A stretch of DNA of 64,000 nucleotides from Poriferisodalis sp963663635 (GTDB taxonomy: Bacteria; Actinomycetota; Acidimicrobiia; Acidimicrobiales; Poriferisodalaceae), in the NCBI GenBank assembly GCA_963663635.2, contig CAXXMY010000006.1:248001-312000 (forward strand). The letters run 5' to 3'. A program made the position numbers and the translations under genes. Shown here one piece after another: positions 27,367-36,469 of the stretch. The notes beneath the pieces are model-generated. The model saw only the letters and a list, made by a program, of their open reading frames with translations. It was not told the origin of the DNA and searched no databases. Position 1 is the first letter of the stretch. Each line of letters begins with the position of its first letter.

Positions 27367-27600
27367 TCACAGCTTTGATTCGACCAGCTTGACCGCGTGG
27401 CCGACTGTGGTGACGCCTTCGAGTTCCTCTTCGTCCACGTTGATGTCGAACTCCTCTTCGAGAGCCATCACCAGTTCGACGAGATCGAGGCTGTCGGCAT
27501 CAAGGTCGTCAGCGAAGCTGGCCTCGAGCATGACCTGCCCCGCGTCGACGGCGAGCACCTCGACGGCGCAATCGATGAATCGATCCAACGTGTCGCTCAT
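27367..27600 (-). CDS. acpP: Acyl carrier protein
   Basis: 77 residues from the ATG at 27600, chosen because an upstream extension to 27687 would add non-homologous residues. The 4'-phosphopantetheine attachment site is clear in DLDADSLDLVELVMALEEEF (the Ser of DSL), and the protein is acidic with the typical C-terminal VGHAVKLVES. It carries growing acyl chains between the Fab enzymes encoded on either side. It lies 107 bp after fabG, a longer gap than elsewhere in the operon. Confidence 0.95.
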   Translation of the reverse strand: MSDTLDRFIDCAVEVLAVDAGQVMLEASFADDLDADSLDLVELVMALEEEFDINVDEEELEGVTTVGHAVKLVESKL

Positions 27601-27707
27601 GCTGTTCCCCTCGTGTGTGGGTAGATCTCCCAAGCGGCTGTGCGCGTGCGAAGTGTAGGTGGCCGATGGGCGCAGTTCCGTACGCATTCATGAGTTCGTC
27701 GCACGGT

Positions 27708-28442
27708 TTAGTGGCCCATCCCGAGGCCACCATCCACCGGCAGCAGCGCTCCGGTGATGTACGCCCCCCGCTCGGAAGCCAGGAATGCCACGGCGGCGGC
27801 GATTTCGGCAGGCTCGGCTACTCGGCCGAGCGGCACGGCATCGGTGATGGCGGACCGCTGATCGTCAGTCAGAGCTCCGAACATTTCGGTTGCGACAGGA
27901 CCAGGTGCCACGACGTTCGACGTGATGTTGCGCGAGCCCAGTTCGCGTGCGAGAGATCGGGCCATGCCAACCAGACCCGCTTTTGACGCTGCGTAGTTGA
28001 CCTGACCAGCAGACCCCAGCATCCCCACCACTGAGGACACAAAGATCAGTCGGCCCCAGCGCGCTCGCAGCATCGGCCGGGCGGCGCGCTTGGCCATCCG
28101 GTATGCGCCGGTCAGGTTGATGTCCACCACCGCAGCAAAATCCTCGTCGGCCATTCTCAGCACGAGATGGTCGCGCGTGATCCCAGCGTTCGCGACCAGT
28201 ACTTCGACGGGGCCCAGCTCGGACTCGATGCGGTCGTAGGCGGCATCGACAGCCTCACTGTCGGCCTGGTCGCACGCGATCCACAGCAGCCGGTCGTCGT
28301 CCGGCGGATCAGATCGGCTCGTCACTGCGACGCGGTGACCCTGCTCTGCGAAGAGCTGCGCCGTCGCGAGGCCGATGCCGCGGCTTCCGCCGGTGACGAG
28401 CACCGTACGCGCAGGGTCTGAACTCACCGAGCCTGAGCTCAT
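27708..28442 (-). CDS. fabG: 3-oxoacyl-ACP reductase
   Basis: 244 residues from the ATG at 28442 (a TTG at 28496 would add 18 residues). Short-chain dehydrogenase with the NADPH-binding TGGSRGIGLATA near the N-terminus, the NAG motif in VANAGITRD, the catalytic Ser in VSSVVGMLGS, and the YAASKAG motif with Tyr and Lys. The C-terminus GAYITGALLPVDGGLGMGH is characteristic of FabG. It reduces 3-oxoacyl-ACP in the elongation cycle. Confidence 0.94.
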   Translation of the reverse strand: MSSGSVSSDPARTVLVTGGSRGIGLATAQLFAEQGHRVAVTSRSDPPDDDRLLWIACDQADSEAVDAAYDRIESELGPVEVLVANAGITRDHLVLRMADEDFAAVVDINLTGAYRMAKRAARPMLRARWGRLIFVSSVVGMLGSAGQVNYAASKAGLVGMARSLARELGSRNITSNVVAPGPVATEMFGALTDDQRSAITDAVPLGRVAEPAEIAAAVAFLASERGAYITGALLPVDGGLGMGH

Positions 28443-28544
28443 TGATGGCGACTCATCGCTGAAGGGAAAACGATCTGGCTCGCGAGCCTCGTTCAAGCAT
28501 CGTGGTGTGGCTCAGTGGTCAGGCTCAGTGGCGAGGCCCAATGG

Positions 28545-29510
28545 TCAGGCATGGCGCCCAGGCTCGCCCGACCAGCGGATCACGGCCGAGGCTGATGTCA
28601 TTCCGGCGCCGAACCCGACGAGCAGAACGTTGTCTCCCTCTTGGACCCGTCCGTTGCGCACTGCGTCGTCCAGCGCGAGCGGGATCGATGCTGACGAGGT
28701 GTTGCCGGTGCGGTGAATGACCATGGAGGTCTTCTCGAACGGGATGCCCAGCCGCTTGCACGACGTTTCGACGATGCGGATATTCGCTTGATGGGGGACC
28801 ACGAGATCGATGTCATCTGGGGTGAGGTTGGCTTGCTTCATCGACTGGCGAGCCGATTCCTCCATCACCAGCACGGCCCTCTTGAACACCTGCTGGCCGG
28901 CCATTTGGATGGTTTCGCCGTGCTCGCAGTACAGGTGCTCTTCCATCGCGCCGTCGCTCGACACATGCCAGCCCAAGAGGTCTGACCCCTTCTCGCTGCG
29001 CTCGATGACGGCGGCGCCGGCGCCGTTGGCGAACAGGATGCAGGTCGCGCGGTCCGTCCAGTCGATGATCCGCTCGAGGACTTCGGCTCCGATCACCAGC
29101 ACCCGCTCGTGGCCCATGGCGATGAAGCCGTGGCCGGCGACGAGCGAGTACACGAAGCCGGAGCACGCGGCGTTGACGTCCATGGCGCCGCAATCCAGCC
29201 CCATCAGTTCCTGCACGGTTGACGAAGTTGCTGGAACGGCTCGATCAGGCGTCGTGGTGGCCAGCACCAGCATGTCGATGCCCGACGGGTCGAGCCCTGC
29301 GTCGTTGAGGGCCGCCGCACCCGCCTCGGCTGCCAACCCCGCGGTGGTACCGCCAAGGTGTCGTGACTTGATGCCGGTCCGCTCGGTGATCCACTCATCC
29401 GAAGTGTCGACCATCTTCGCCAGCTCGTCGTTGGTGAGGATTCGGTCGGGCAGCGCAGCGCCCATGCCCACAATTCGGGCGCCCGATGCGTTGTGTGTCG
29501 CCATGGTCAT
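28545..29510 (-). CDS. fabH: 3-oxoacyl-ACP synthase III
   Basis: 321 residues from the ATG at 29510; another in-frame ATG follows at 29504. The catalytic triad is present: Cys116 in DVNAACSGFVYSL, His in VPHQANIRIVE, Asn in RTGNTSSASIPLAL. It starts fatty-acid synthesis by condensing an acyl-CoA primer with malonyl-ACP; in actinobacteria the primer is often branched. The 120 bp separating it from fabD contain a tandem repeat (29572-29619), placing the repeat in the fabH leader. Confidence 0.95.
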   Translation of the reverse strand: MTMATHNASGARIVGMGAALPDRILTNDELAKMVDTSDEWITERTGIKSRHLGGTTAGLAAEAGAAALNDAGLDPSGIDMLVLATTTPDRAVPATSSTVQELMGLDCGAMDVNAACSGFVYSLVAGHGFIAMGHERVLVIGAEVLERIIDWTDRATCILFANGAGAAVIERSEKGSDLLGWHVSSDGAMEEHLYCEHGETIQMAGQQVFKRAVLVMEESARQSMKQANLTPDDIDLVVPHQANIRIVETSCKRLGIPFEKTSMVIHRTGNTSSASIPLALDDAVRNGRVQEGDNVLLVGFGAGMTSASAVIRWSGEPGRHA

Positions 29511-29571
29511 GTCAAGCCTCGGTTCGATCTGTCGTCTCCGCCCGGCGTGTCGGTTGTGCCGGCGCGGCTGC

Positions 29572-29619
29572 CCGGTTTCGGTTGCGGCCGGTTTCGGTTG
29601 CGGCCGGTTTCGGTTGCGG
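29572..29619. repeat. Three perfect 16-bp tandem repeats between fabD and fabH
   Basis: The unit CCGGTTTCGGTTGCGG is repeated exactly three times (29572, 29588, 29604). On the transcribed strand it reads CCGCAACCGAAACCGG. It lies 62-109 bases upstream of the fabH start and just after the fabD stop. It is not coding in the assigned genes. A role in transcript stability, or as a protein-binding array, is possible; simple slippage is equally possible. Confidence 0.9.
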
Positions 29620-29629
29620 TACGTCTCTG

Positions 29630-30814
29630 CTAGGTCGCGTCCCCGGTGCGGAGCCACGCGATCGGCTGCCGTGCGGTGACGCGTTCGCCCTCGACGGCCA
29701 TGATCCCCATGACGGTACCCGCGAATGCCGACCGCACTTCCTCACCGGCGACATGGCCGATGACGTCACCGACCTTGATCGGATGGCCGTCGCCCATGTC
29801 GCTGTCGAGCGCGAAGATCCCAGCGCAGGGGCTGACGATGAGCCGCTCGGTCACGTAGAGGTTCTCTCCGCCGAGTACGGCAGGCACAGACGGTGCAGAG
29901 TCGGCGAGCGCTTCCATAAACGCGTCGATCTCCGAGGGTGCGCCGACCGACAGCGCGGTCGCGGACTTGTTGGTCCGCTTCGTCATCCCCGTGAGCACCT
30001 TGCCGGGTCCCAATTCGACAAATGTTGTGACGCCGACGTCAGCTAACGAGTGCAGGCTCGCTCGCCACAGAACGGGGCTTGTGAGCTGCTGTGCGAGGAG
30101 CGAGCGCCACTCACTGTCGTCCGAGCGAGGGTGAGCGTCGACGTTGGCGACGACCGGCACGCTCGGCGCGCGGATCTCCACCTCGGCCAGAGCCTTGCGC
30201 AGCCGATCCCGGGCTGGCTGCATGAACGGCGTGTGGAAAGCACCGCCGACTTGCAGCTGCATGAGGCGCTTGGCACCTGCCGCTTTCGCTGCTGCCCCAC
30301 CTGCGGCCACGGCATCGGGTGCGCCAGCGATCACGACCTGCCCCGGGGCGTTGTAATTCGCGACCCAGACATCGCCATCGGTGTTTTCGCACGCTTCGGC
30401 GACGAGGTTGTCGTCGAGGCCGAGTACCGCCGCCATGGTTCCGTCGTGCTCGTCGGCTGCGACCTGCATCGCTTCGCCTCGCTCCGCGACGAGCCTCACA
30501 GCGTCGTCGTATGCGAGTGCGCCCGTAGCGGTGAGTGCGCTGTACTCGCCCAGCGAGTGCCCCGCTGCGACCGAGAACGTCGCGCCGGTGCGCTCGACCG
30601 CGTCGAGCACGACCATCGACAGGACGAACGTCGACAGCTGCGAGTTGCGGGTGTGGCGCAGTTCGTCAGCATCCGCATTGAGCAGCAGGGCTGTCACGTC
30701 TCGGCCGCAGACATCCGATGCCTCGATGACGAGCTCCCACGACTCATGCGAGGTCCATGGCTCTCCCATGCCGGGCTGCTGCGAGCCCTGCCCTGGAAAC
30801 GTGAATGCCAGCAC
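29630..30814 (-). CDS. fabD: Malonyl-CoA-ACP transacylase with C-terminal lipoyl-like domain
   Basis: 394 residues; FabD is usually 300-320. Residues 1 to about 310 are the acyltransferase: FPGQGSQQPGMG, the nucleophile elbow AGHSLGEYSAL, GGAFHTPFM with the catalytic His, and VELGPGKVLTGM. Residues about 318-394 add a barrel-sandwich domain like biotinyl/lipoyl carriers: LIVSPCAGIF, GHPIKVGDVIGHVAGEEV and AFAGTVMGIMAVEGERV. The hairpin where carriers have M-K-M reads GHVAGEE, so the attachment lysine is absent. GTG start with AGGAGG four bases upstream. First gene of the fab operon. Confidence 0.92.
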   Translation of the reverse strand: MLAFTFPGQGSQQPGMGEPWTSHESWELVIEASDVCGRDVTALLLNADADELRHTRNSQLSTFVLSMVVLDAVERTGATFSVAAGHSLGEYSALTATGALAYDDAVRLVAERGEAMQVAADEHDGTMAAVLGLDDNLVAEACENTDGDVWVANYNAPGQVVIAGAPDAVAAGGAAAKAAGAKRLMQLQVGGAFHTPFMQPARDRLRKALAEVEIRAPSVPVVANVDAHPRSDDSEWRSLLAQQLTSPVLWRASLHSLADVGVTTFVELGPGKVLTGMTKRTNKSATALSVGAPSEIDAFMEALADSAPSVPAVLGGENLYVTERLIVSPCAGIFALDSDMGDGHPIKVGDVIGHVAGEEVRSAFAGTVMGIMAVEGERVTARQPIAWLRTGDAT

Positions 30815-30896
30815 TCGTCCTCCTCAAGAGCGCCGGTGCGTGAGCAATCAGCTCGTACCCCCACAGCGGCGCGGTGAACGCGCAGTAAAGGGTAGG

Positions 30897-30967
30897 TGGC
30901 CGCGCGGTGCATCGGCGACTGATGAGCCGGACGGGCATCCAGCGCAGCGAACAAGAGCGGAAGACCA
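30897..30967. repeat. Partial copy (C) of the intergenic repeat
   Basis: The segment 30941-30967 matches the 3' part of the repeat at 36318-36440 (shared core GCGCAGCGAACAAGAGCGG, then R-A-G-A-C). Upstream, GGCCGCGCGG resembles the repeat's 5' end, but the middle is deleted. It lies between fabD and tRNA-Leu. Confidence 0.55.
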
Positions 30968-31037
30968 GTGGTCTGGCAGCCGACCGCCTCCCTGCCACGC
31001 TGCCAGTTTCACCGTGACTACGCTGTAGCGGCTCAGA

Positions 31038-31120
31038 GCCCGGGTGGTGAAACGGCAGACACGGGGGACTCAAAATCCTCTGCCCTCGCGGGCGTGCGGG
31101 TTCAACTCCCGCCCCGGGCA
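31038..31120 (+). tRNA. tRNA-Leu (anticodon CAA)
   Basis: An 83-nt class II tRNA. Acceptor strands GCCCGGG (31038-31044) and CCCGGGC (31113-31119) pair perfectly, with discriminator A at 31120. The anticodon arm is GGGGA-CTCAAAA-TCCTC, giving CAA. There is a long variable arm and a T-arm GCGGG-TTCAACT-CCCGC. CCA is not encoded. It reads UUG leucine codons. Confidence 0.96.
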
Positions 31121-31380
31121 CGCGAGCGAAAAACCAGCGGGCACATCTCGCGCAGATCTCTAGGGTGCGCTGCGAGACGGTGCCGATTCACCCAAGCGGC
31201 GTCTGCCAAATCCGGCGCCGTCCTCACTGATGCGCGCACTCGAAGCCTAGGCGACCCGGATTGGCCCTTTCGGCAGGTATTCCGGCGAGGCCCCACAGCC
31301 CGACCGGTAGGCTGATCGGTCCGCAGCAGCCGAGCGGGATCCGTCCGCCGGTGCGACCCTGTTCCGCGAGGGGAGCGTGT

Positions 31381-31956
31381 GTGTCCAAGCGAGTCGTGAT
31401 CGCAGAGGACGAGGCAATCATTCGGCTCGACTTGCGGGAAATGCTCGAAGACGAGGGCTACGTCGTCGTGGCCGAGACCGGACGGGGCGACGAAGCGGTG
31501 GATCTCGTGCGTCGTCACGAGCCGGACGTGTGCATTTTCGACATCCAGATGCCCGGCCGCGACGGTCTCGATGCAGCCAGGGAGGTCGCCGCCCATCGCA
31601 CCTCGGCAGTCTTGATACTCACCGCGTTCAGCAAACGGCATCTCATCGCCGAAGCGCGTGATGCCGGCGTGCTGTCGTACTTGGTGAAACCCTTCCAGCG
31701 CGAAGAACTGGTGTCGGCCATCGAGGTGGCATGGGGCCGCTTCACGGAGATGCGCGAACTGGAGGACACCGTTGAGAGCCTCGAAGAGAAATTGGAGACC
31801 CGCAAAGTGGTCGAGCGGGCGAAGGGCACCCTGATGGACGAGTTTCAGCTCACCGAGCAAGACGCGTTCGAGTTCATCCGCAGCACCGCGATGGCCAATC
31901 GTGCGAAGATGCGAGACATCGCCCAGCAGGTCGTCGACGGTCAGCTGACGCCCTGA
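31381..31956 (+). CDS. pdtaR: ANTAR-domain response regulator (PdtaR-like)
   Basis: 191 residues from the GTG at 31381, which follows GAGGGGAG. Receiver domain: IAEDEAIIRLDL, phosphoacceptor Asp in DVCIFDIQMPG, Thr/Ser in ILTAFS, Lys in YLVKPFQ. A coiled segment follows (ELEDTVESLEEKLETRKVVE), then an ANTAR RNA-binding domain (ERAKGTLMDEFQLTEQDAFEFI). When phosphorylated, ANTAR proteins bind paired hairpins in nascent RNA and prevent termination. This is the Rv1626/PdtaR position, 20 bp before polA, as in mycobacteria. No cognate kinase is adjacent. Confidence 0.92.
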   Translation: MSKRVVIAEDEAIIRLDLREMLEDEGYVVVAETGRGDEAVDLVRRHEPDVCIFDIQMPGRDGLDAAREVAAHRTSAVLILTAFSKRHLIAEARDAGVLSYLVKPFQREELVSAIEVAWGRFTEMRELEDTVESLEEKLETRKVVERAKGTLMDEFQLTEQDAFEFIRSTAMANRAKMRDIAQQVVDGQLTP

Positions 31957-31976
31957 GGTCCCCGCGGGGAGGCCCT

Positions 31977-34694
31977 ATGACGAGGCTCCTGCTGCTTGAC
32001 GGGAACTCCCTGACCTACCGGGCGTTCTTCGCCGTACCCGAGGAAATGGCAACGCGTTCAGGCCAGCGCACCGGTGCGGTGTATGGATTCACCTCGATGC
32101 TCATCAACTTGGTGCGGGATCATCGTCCGGACGCGATTGCCGTGTGCTTCGACCGTCCCGAGCCGACCTTTCGCCACACGGCGGCGCCGCACTACAAGGC
32201 TCATCGCGACGAGACCCCCCCAACCCTGATCGAGCAGTTGGGCATTGTGCGTGAAGTGCTCGAATCACTCAGCATCCCGGCCGTCGACTGCGCGGGATTC
32301 GAGGCCGACGACCTGCTCGCGACGCTGGCGCACGAGGCGGATCTTCGAGGTGACGACGTTCTGATTGTCAGCGGCGACAGGGACGTGTACCAACTCGTGC
32401 GCGACCCGCGGGTCCAGGTTCTGTACAACCGCCGGGGAGTCACCGACTATTCGCTCTACGACGAGGCCGGCATCTCCGAGCGGACCGGCGTCACGCCCGA
32501 GCTGTACGTGCAGTACGCCGCGCTGCGGGGGGATCCCTCCGACAACCTGCCCGGGGTGCCCGGAGTCGGGGAGAAGACGGCGGCAAAGCTGCTGAACTTG
32601 TACGGAAGCGTGGACGCCTTGCTCGAAGCTGCGTCCGAGCAGACGCCGAAACTGGCCGAGAATCTCGCCGCACACGCCGATGTCGTTCGCGACAACGTCG
32701 AATTGATGGCGCTGCGAACCGATGCACCGATCGACGTGCCTGCAGATGAGCTCCTGTGGGACGGTTTCGATGCCGAGCTCGTCGATCGCACCTTCGAATT
32801 CCTCGAGTTCGGCAGCTTGCGCGCCCGACTGCAAGATGCTCTCGCCGAAACGGCGCTGGGCGGATTGCTCACTGCCGGTCCGGCCGAGCGCGACTCGGCT
32901 CGATTGCCAAATGTGCGGTTGCTGGCGACTGGCTCACACGACCACGTCGCGGATCAGCTGGCCGAACTCGCGCAGCGCTCCGAGCCCATCGCTGTGGGAT
33001 GGGCGCTCAGTTACGACGGCACGCTGGGTGTGCTGGCGATCGCTGTCGACGCTGCCGCCGGAGAGGTGCTCGCTCTGGGCCAGGACCAGCTCGCGCGTGA
33101 AGAGATCGCATCCGCGCTGGCAGCATTGCTCGGGTCTGGTGTGCATGTCCATCAGGCCAAGCCGTTGATGCGAGCCTTGGCGCAACTACCCCGAATCGGT
33201 CCCGAGGGCGCGGGCCTGCCGGGGCTGGGCGTTGATACCGCCATCGCTGCCTACCTCATTGACCCCTCCGAGGGCCGCGACGAGCTCCGGGCACTGCTGG
33301 CTCGTCACTGCGGGGTCCAGTTCGACGACAGCGAGAGCGAGTCCCAGGGCCAGCTGGGATTCGACGATCCCGATGCCGAGCTCACCGATCGCAGAGCGGC
33401 AGCGGGTCGAGATGCTCTCGCCGTCGCATTGCTCGCCCCTGTACTTGAGGGACAGCTCGATGCGATGGGAATGTCCGATCTCTACCGTGATATCGAGCGC
33501 CCGCTCATTTCGGTCTTGGCGCGCATGGAGGCCGTCGGCATCGGGGTCGACCGAACCGAGCTCGAGGCGTTGCGGGATCATCTCATCGCCGAAGTAGCGG
33601 CGCTCGAAGCTGACGTACGGCTGCTCGCGGGACGCGACGATCTCAACGTCAACTCACCGAAACAGCTGGCAGAGGTGCTGTTCACCGATCTCGGCCTGAC
33701 GCCTCAGCGCAAGACGAAAACGGGCTACTCAACCAACGCATCTGCACTCGAGTCGCTACGCGGTGAGCACAAGATCGTGGATCGTCTGCTGGCCTTCAGG
33801 GAAGTTGAAAAGCTTCGCTCGACGTACGGCGTCAGTCTGCTCGAGTACGTGTCCGCCGATGGACGCATTCACGCCACCTTCAATCAGACCGTCGCACGCA
33901 CTGGCCGCCTCAGCTCTGAGGAACCCAACCTTCACAACATTCCCGTGCGCACCGAGCAGGGTCGGTTGTTCCGGCGAGCCTTCGTGCCCGCGGACGGGTT
34001 CGAGTTGCTGGTCGCGGACTACAACCAGATTGAGCTGCGCGTCATCGCGCATCTCTCGGGGGACCCCGGCCTCGTCGCTGCATTCGCTGCAGGCCGCGAC
34101 ATCCACAGCGCCACCGCCGCCTCATTGTTCGGCGTTGCGCCCTCCGATGTCACTGCCCAGCAGCGATCCACCGCCAAGATGGTGAGCTACGGGTTGGCAT
34201 ACGGCATGGAGTCGTACGGCCTCGGGCAGCGTCTCGGCGTGCCAACGGATGAAGCGGCGTCAATCCTGGCTGCGTATTTCGAGGCCTTCCCCAACGTTCG
34301 CTCGTTCATGGACGGCGTCGTGGCCCAGAGCCGCGAGCGGGGATACACCGAGACCGCCTTCGGCCGACGCCGGCCGTTGCCCGAGCTGTCGGCTCGCAAT
34401 TTCCGAGTGCGCCAGGCCGCCGAGCGGCAGGCGATGAACGCTCCGATTCAGGGTCTCGCGGCGGACATCTTCAAAGTGGCGCTGGTTCGTCTGTCTACTG
34501 CTCTGCGAGCGCACGGATCGGCCAGCCGACTCGTGCTTCAGGTCCACGATGAGGTCATCGTCGAGGTTCATCCCGATGAAGCTGACCACGTGACCGAACT
34601 CACCGTCGAGACAATGCGACATGCCGCAGACCTCGCTGTTCCGCTTGAAGTCCACGTCGCGACGGGCGCCACGTGGGCAGATGCCAAGGCGTGA
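31977..34694 (+). CDS. polA: DNA polymerase I
   Basis: 905 residues. N-terminal 5'-3' flap exonuclease (LLLLDGNSLTYRAFFAVP, VCFDRPEPTFRH, GDRDVYQLV, the helix-hairpin-helix GVPGVGEKTAAKLL) to about residue 290. A central 3'-5' exonuclease-like domain follows in which the usual D-x-E metal-binding motif is not visible, so proofreading is probably lost as in other actinobacterial PolA. The polymerase domain has motif A VADYNQIELRVIAHLSGD, motif B RSTAKMVSYGLAYG and motif C LQVHDEVIVEV. It fills gaps after excision repair, which suits the uvr genes nearby, and matures Okazaki fragments. Confidence 0.96.
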   Translation: MTRLLLLDGNSLTYRAFFAVPEEMATRSGQRTGAVYGFTSMLINLVRDHRPDAIAVCFDRPEPTFRHTAAPHYKAHRDETPPTLIEQLGIVREVLESLSIPAVDCAGFEADDLLATLAHEADLRGDDVLIVSGDRDVYQLVRDPRVQVLYNRRGVTDYSLYDEAGISERTGVTPELYVQYAALRGDPSDNLPGVPGVGEKTAAKLLNLYGSVDALLEAASEQTPKLAENLAAHADVVRDNVELMALRTDAPIDVPADELLWDGFDAELVDRTFEFLEFGSLRARLQDALAETALGGLLTAGPAERDSARLPNVRLLATGSHDHVADQLAELAQRSEPIAVGWALSYDGTLGVLAIAVDAAAGEVLALGQDQLAREEIASALAALLGSGVHVHQAKPLMRALAQLPRIGPEGAGLPGLGVDTAIAAYLIDPSEGRDELRALLARHCGVQFDDSESESQGQLGFDDPDAELTDRRAAAGRDALAVALLAPVLEGQLDAMGMSDLYRDIERPLISVLARMEAVGIGVDRTELEALRDHLIAEVAALEADVRLLAGRDDLNVNSPKQLAEVLFTDLGLTPQRKTKTGYSTNASALESLRGEHKIVDRLLAFREVEKLRSTYGVSLLEYVSADGRIHATFNQTVARTGRLSSEEPNLHNIPVRTEQGRLFRRAFVPADGFELLVADYNQIELRVIAHLSGDPGLVAAFAAGRDIHSATAASLFGVAPSDVTAQQRSTAKMVSYGLAYGMESYGLGQRLGVPTDEAASILAAYFEAFPNVRSFMDGVVAQSRERGYTETAFGRRRPLPELSARNFRVRQAAERQAMNAPIQGLAADIFKVALVRLSTALRAHGSASRLVLQVHDEVIVEVHPDEADHVTELTVETMRHAADLAVPLEVHVATGATWADAKA

Positions 34695-34759
34695 GCCCCC
34701 GGTAGCCTTGCGCTGCGCTTTGAGCGGCGTGCTCTGCTGCCTGCGCTCCCATCCCCGAC

Positions 34760-36292
34760 GTGAGCAACCCTGACACCGTGACCGACGCAATCGCCCCCGC
34801 CACCGAAACCTTAGATCCAGAACCCGCAGCACCGCCAGAGGCCGCTGCGGAAGGGGCTCCTCCCGAAGCCTCGGACGCCAACGGCGCAGCAGACGGCACC
34901 GGCGCAGCAGACGGCAACGGTGCGTCCGACAGCGGCTTCGGGATCTTCACGGACGCCGGCGAGTATGTGCCGCGTATCGTGGCGGTCGACGACTTGGGCG
35001 ATATCTCGTTTGAAGACGCCGTCGCGGGGACGATCGTCGAATTCGACGACGGCGACATCGTGGCCGGCACCGTTGTGCGGGTCGATCGCGATGAGGTGCT
35101 GCTGGACATCGGCTTCAAGTCCGAGGGCGTCATCCCGTCTCGCGAGCTGTCCATCCGCCACGATGTCGATCCGTCCGAGGTCGTTGAGATTGGCGATCAG
35201 ATCGAAGCGCTCGTTCTGCAGAAGGAAGACCCTGACGGCCGGCTGGTCTTGTCGAAGAAACGGGCACAGTACGAGCGGGCGTGGGGCCGCATCGAAGAGA
35301 TTCGCGAATCCGACGGAATCGTCAAGGGTCCGGTTATCGAAGTCGTCAAGGGCGGGCTCATCGTCGACATTGGTTTGCGCGGCTTCCTGCCGGCTTCGCT
35401 CGTCGAGCTCCGGCGGGTGCGGGATCTCGCCCCATACGTCGGGCGGGAGCTCGAGGCGAAGATCATCGAACTCGACAAGAACCGCAACAACGTCGTGCTC
35501 AGCCGGCGTGCCTGGCTCGAGGAGAGCCTCAAGGAAGAGCGTGAGGGATTCTTGCGAGACCTCAAGCGCGGTGAGCGGCGCACTGGCCGGGTCTCGTCGG
35601 TCGTGAGTTTCGGCGCATTCGTCGATCTGGGCGGCATGGACGGACTCATCCACGTCTCCGAGCTCTCCTGGAAGCACGTCGACCACCCCAGCTCTGTTGT
35701 CAGCATCGGCGATGAGGTTCAGGTGGAGGTTCTCGAGATCGACCGTGAGCGCGAACGCATCTCGCTGTCGCTAAAGGCCACTCAGCAGGACCCGTGGGAA
35801 GCGTTCGCCACCAGCCATCGCGTGGAAGAGCTGGTCTACGGACGAGTCACGAAGCTTGTGCCATTTGGTTCGTTCGTGCAGGTCGGGGACGGCATCGAAG
35901 GCTTGGTGCACATCTCGGAGATGTCTGCGCACCACGTCGAGCTGCCCGAGCAGGTCGTCACACCCGGTGAGGAGTTGTGGGTGAAGATCATCGATCTCGA
36001 CCTCCAGCGCCGACGCATCAGCCTGTCCATCAAGCAGGCAGCCGAGGGAGGCGTGGTCGCCGAGGAGTACCGCGAGGCGTTCGGCGATCATGCATACGAC
36101 GAAGAGGGCAACTTCATCGGAGAGTTCAGCTACGAGACACCTGCCGAAGGCGAGGAGTCGGAGGCCGAGCGTGCCTGGCGCGAGTACTACGAAGAGCACG
36201 GTGAAGAGGCGTATCGCCAAGCGCTGGCTCACTATGAGAACCAGGATCCCGATGACGCACCCGCAGCGGATGCCGCTGAAGGTGACGACTAG
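34760..36292 (+). CDS. rpsA: 30S ribosomal protein S1
   Basis: 510 residues from a GTG. An Ala/Pro/Glu-rich N-terminal extension (about 1-60) precedes four S1 OB-fold repeats: around GTVVRVDRDEVLLDIGFKSE, GPVIEVVKGGLIVDIGLRGF, GRVSSVVSFGAFVDLGGMDG and GRVTKLVPFGSFVQVGDGIE. An acidic C-terminal tail ends DDAPAADAAEGDD. It binds mRNA and helps initiation; four-repeat S1 is usual in actinobacteria. It follows polA by 65 bp, as in mycobacteria. Confidence 0.95.
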   Translation: MSNPDTVTDAIAPATETLDPEPAAPPEAAAEGAPPEASDANGAADGTGAADGNGASDSGFGIFTDAGEYVPRIVAVDDLGDISFEDAVAGTIVEFDDGDIVAGTVVRVDRDEVLLDIGFKSEGVIPSRELSIRHDVDPSEVVEIGDQIEALVLQKEDPDGRLVLSKKRAQYERAWGRIEEIRESDGIVKGPVIEVVKGGLIVDIGLRGFLPASLVELRRVRDLAPYVGRELEAKIIELDKNRNNVVLSRRAWLEESLKEEREGFLRDLKRGERRTGRVSSVVSFGAFVDLGGMDGLIHVSELSWKHVDHPSSVVSIGDEVQVEVLEIDRERERISLSLKATQQDPWEAFATSHRVEELVYGRVTKLVPFGSFVQVGDGIEGLVHISEMSAHHVELPEQVVTPGEELWVKIIDLDLQRRRISLSIKQAAEGGVVAEEYREAFGDHAYDEEGNFIGEFSYETPAEGEESEAERAWREYYEEHGEEAYRQALAHYENQDPDDAPAADAAEGDD

Positions 36293-36317
36293 CCCGTCGG
36301 CCTTCCGCTGAGCTCTG

Positions 36318-36440
36318 CTGAGAGGCCGAGCGGATAGGTAGCGGATCGTAGGCGCGAGCGCGATGTTGACCCTGAGGCCGTGGCCCGAGCGGCCCGTGAG
36401 CGCAGCGAACAAGAGCGGGAGACAAATGGCTTCACCACAC
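36318..36440. repeat. Intergenic repeat, full copy A (upstream of coaE)
   Basis: A 123-bp element aligning without gaps to 42922-43044. Shared blocks are AGAGGCCGAGCGG at the 5' end, GAGGCCGTGGCCCGAGCGGC in the middle and GCGAACAAGAGCGGGAGACA near the 3' end, finishing in CCACAC. The block GGCCGTGGCC is palindromic. It ends 30 bp before the coaE start. Not part of any assigned gene. Confidence 0.85.
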
Positions 36441-36469
36441 AGGCCATCACCTGCTCGCGTGGCCTGCTA

